A DNA stretch of 7,834 nucleotides, from positions 1 through 7,834 of the forward strand of contig JAFZKM010000233.1 in assembly GCA_017553665.1 (NCBI GenBank), given 5' to 3'. Positions 6,432-7,834 of this stretch are shown here, piece after piece (the first letter of the stretch is position 1; each line of letters begins with the position of its first letter). The position numbers and the translations under genes are program-made. Under the pieces are notes generated by a model. It saw only the letters and a list, made by a program, of their open reading frames with translations, did not search any database and had not been told where the DNA came from. This DNA is from Lachnospiraceae bacterium. Lineage in GTDB: Bacteria; Bacillota_A; Clostridia; Lachnospirales; Lachnospiraceae.

Positions 6432-7559
6432 TCACGGCGCGTTCTTGGCTACGACACCTGCCAGATGCTCGGCTCTTTTCAGCATGGACCAGAACAGATC
6501 CCAGTACTGGGTTCCGTTTGTTACGGGATCTTTGAGCGAGATCGAACAGTTCTCCGCAGCTTTCTGCACATACGGAGCGTAATGCATGAGTGAGTAGGGG
6601 AATTCCTGAGTATTATACATGTAGTTGTTGCGGATATCCCTCGCTTCCTGGTACGTGGAACGCAGGGGAACGATCACGCCGAGGACGATATCAAGAATTC
6701 TTCTGGCAAATGAACCTCTGTTGTTGAAAGTTGCTTTAAATTCATCTTCGAGTACTCCGATCTTGGCGTTCTCATCGACAAACTTCGAAATATCGGGAAG
6801 ACGTGTCATGCGCTTTGTATCATTATCAAGAGTGATAAAATAGTTTTGCCAGCAGTTATCGGGATGTTCGAAGGTGCTGATTATATCTCCCAGACTGGAT
6901 TCTTTCTTGAAGTCGGCCAGCATATGGTTTTTGACCAGTTCGAGATTGGCCTCATAGGAGTTTTCTTTCTTTGCGGGTATCTCATTGTAGATACCTGCGT
7001 GGTTGTAACGGTCCGTTACCTTGTAAAACTCTTCGCATGCGTCATTGATCATCTGAAATATATCGGAATAATGATCACTGCCAAGTATCTGATCCTCTCT
7101 GATCACCCTGTAGGATTGTCTCAAGATATCGCTGCTGACAGCCTCCTGAATATAGTGGTAGACATTATTAAGCTTTTCACCGTATTCGCCGCCAGTCACG
7201 CAGAACGCATCCCAGGCAGCCATTACATCCGTTTTGGTCTGGCCGGCTTCTTCGTTGACAAAATTGCCAACCTCATCACGGCCAATGCCTTTAAGCCACT
7301 TGTTCTGATCGCGGAAATCATAAATCGCTCCGAAGATCAGTTCGTCGGCAAAAGCAAGGAGAGCGTCCTGCGCTGCGGAATAACCTGTTCCCTGATTAAG
7401 GTTTACAAGCTCGTCCACGGCTTTATTGGCCAATGATTCAAGTTTGTTAAGCAGTGCATCAACATCATCTTTTTTCATGCAGTTAGCGTCCAGCCGGCTG
7501 CCGCCCTGCTGTTCGTCGCCTTCTGCGGGCATTGTAGTATCTTTAATCTCATCAGGCAT
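6432..7559 (-). CDS. Hypothetical protein, 375 residues, family not recognised
   Basis: I do not recognise this protein. It starts at ATG 7559 behind a strong TAAGGAGGA site and stops with TGA at 6432-6434. There is no signal peptide and no clear membrane helix; the only hydrophobic run (about 287-299, ILDIVLGVIVPLR) is short. The first 35 residues are acidic and polar, probably disordered, followed by a helical stretch (about 30-55) rich in charged and leucine residues. The rest is mixed, with many aromatic residues (NNVYHYIQ, HYAPYVQ, QYWDLFWSMLK). No nucleotide-binding, nuclease or protease motif stands out, and the five cysteines are scattered. It is probably a soluble cytoplasmic protein. 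It lies 14 bp downstream of the partial gene at 7574 and is very likely translated from the same message. Its base composition is AT-richer than most of the window. Confidence 0.8.
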   Translation of the reverse strand: MPDEIKDTTMPAEGDEQQGGSRLDANCMKKDDVDALLNKLESLANKAVDELVNLNQGTGYSAAQDALLAFADELIFGAIYDFRDQNKWLKGIGRDEVGNFVNEEAGQTKTDVMAAWDAFCVTGGEYGEKLNNVYHYIQEAVSSDILRQSYRVIREDQILGSDHYSDIFQMINDACEEFYKVTDRYNHAGIYNEIPAKKENSYEANLELVKNHMLADFKKESSLGDIISTFEHPDNCWQNYFITLDNDTKRMTRLPDISKFVDENAKIGVLEDEFKATFNNRGSFARRILDIVLGVIVPLRSTYQEARDIRNNYMYNTQEFPYSLMHYAPYVQKAAENCSISLKDPVTNGTQYWDLFWSMLKRAEHLAGVVAKNAP

Positions 7560-7567
7560 CGTACTGT

Positions 7568-7576
7568 TCCTCCTTA
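7568..7576 (-). promoter_or_regulatory. Strong ribosome binding site that includes the upstream gene's stop codon
   Basis: The minus strand reads TAAGGAGGA, whose TAA (7576-7574) is the stop of the upstream partial gene. Eight bases separate it from the ATG at 7559. The arrangement fixes the start of the 375-residue protein and suggests that ribosomes finishing the upstream gene pass close to this site. Confidence 0.8.
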
Positions 7577-7834
7577 GAATCTGCTTTCGTATGAATCAAT
7601 ATACCATCTTCCGCTGCCGGTGCGCTTGCAGATGTGGCTCGCGGGAGAACCGATCTGCTTGCCGTTCTTATCGAAAGCCGCAGTCTGAACAATGGCCTCT
7701 TCTTCCTTCTCGCCGTATGCCTGCTTGATCTTGTTCTGCTCATCGTCATCCAGGAAGAAATTGTCTATGCTCTGGTCATCATAGCCCTTCAATACGCGGA
7801 TCACGGTCTTATCTGCATTGATGTTCGCGTGAAC
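7574..7834 (-). CDS. Hypothetical protein, C-terminal 86 residues only
   Basis: The frame is open from the right edge to a TAA at 7576-7574, so only the C-terminal end is visible. A GTG at 7804 is in frame but has no ribosome binding site ahead of it, and coding-like sequence (VHANINADK) continues upstream, so the gene almost certainly starts outside the window. The visible part has an acidic patch (FFLDDDEQNK, 27-36), a charged helix-like segment (residues 33-47), then a GKQIG turn and a GRWYIDSY end that look like small beta strands. I recognise no family. The 14-bp gap to the next gene, with its ribosome binding site overlapping this stop codon, marks the two as an operon. Local composition is closer to the window's typical genes than to the downstream partner. 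Confidence 0.7.
   Translation of the reverse strand, partial: VHANINADKTVIRVLKGYDDQSIDNFFLDDDEQNKIKQAYGEKEEEAIVQTAAFDKNGKQIGSPASHICKRTGSGRWYIDSYESRF

Noticed and set aside
6846..7436. A 196-residue plus-strand reading frame with hydrophobic segments opposite the 375-residue protein
   Set aside because: It has no ribosome binding site or promoter, while the minus-strand gene has a strong site and a coupled upstream gene. The hydrophobicity follows from reading the complement of a polar protein. I considered it seriously because the minus-strand protein is unknown, but the start signals decide.
7574..7804. A complete 76-residue small gene starting at GTG 7804
   Set aside because: No ribosome binding site precedes the GTG, and the frame stays open and coding-like to the window edge, so a truncated larger gene is more likely.

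Overview
The window looks like chromosomal DNA from a Gram-positive, Clostridia-like bacterium, plausibly Lachnospiraceae. This assignment is inference. It rests on strong AGGAGG-type ribosome binding sites, near-consensus TATAAT promoters (three of the four with an extended -10), a GTG start, a teichoic-acid-type CDP-glycerol transferase, and a glycerate kinase and a glycosidase that resemble clostridial relatives. Most genes favour G/C in the third codon position, which produces many long but spurious antisense reading frames. No rRNA, tRNA, CRISPR array, transposase or phage gene was seen.

Layout, left to right. (1) 1-915, minus: a Gfo/Idh/MocA-type NAD(P)-dependent oxidoreductase, cut off by the left edge. 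(2) 916-1064: a divergent promoter region. (3) 1065-2237, plus: a single-domain CDP-glycerol glycerophosphotransferase family enzyme, probably for wall or surface polyol-phosphate polymer. (4) 2227-3672, minus: a chemoreceptor (MCP) with about six membrane helices and no HAMP domain; its 3' end overlaps the transferase gene by 11 bp in convergent orientation. (5) 3673-3841: a second divergent promoter region with an AT-rich 17-bp palindrome almost midway between the two -10 boxes. (6) 3842-5167, plus: a secreted GHL10/DUF187 TIM-barrel glycosidase. (7) 5184-6389, plus: a glycerate-kinase-family protein only 16 bp downstream, so probably cotranscribed. (8) 6393-6422: a strong hairpin placed to terminate transcription from both sides. 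(9) 6432-7559 and 7574-7834, minus: two genes I do not recognise, probably translated in tandem, the second cut off by the right edge.

How the genes may work together: the transferase and the secreted glycosidase both fit cell-envelope work, and the chemoreceptor fits environmental sensing, but no single pathway joins them. The least explained parts are the right-hand pair of unknown genes, the longer of which is visibly AT-richer than its neighbours, and a glycerate-kinase-like protein whose two N-terminal signature motifs are altered. I see no clear evidence of a new defence or mobile system within this window.
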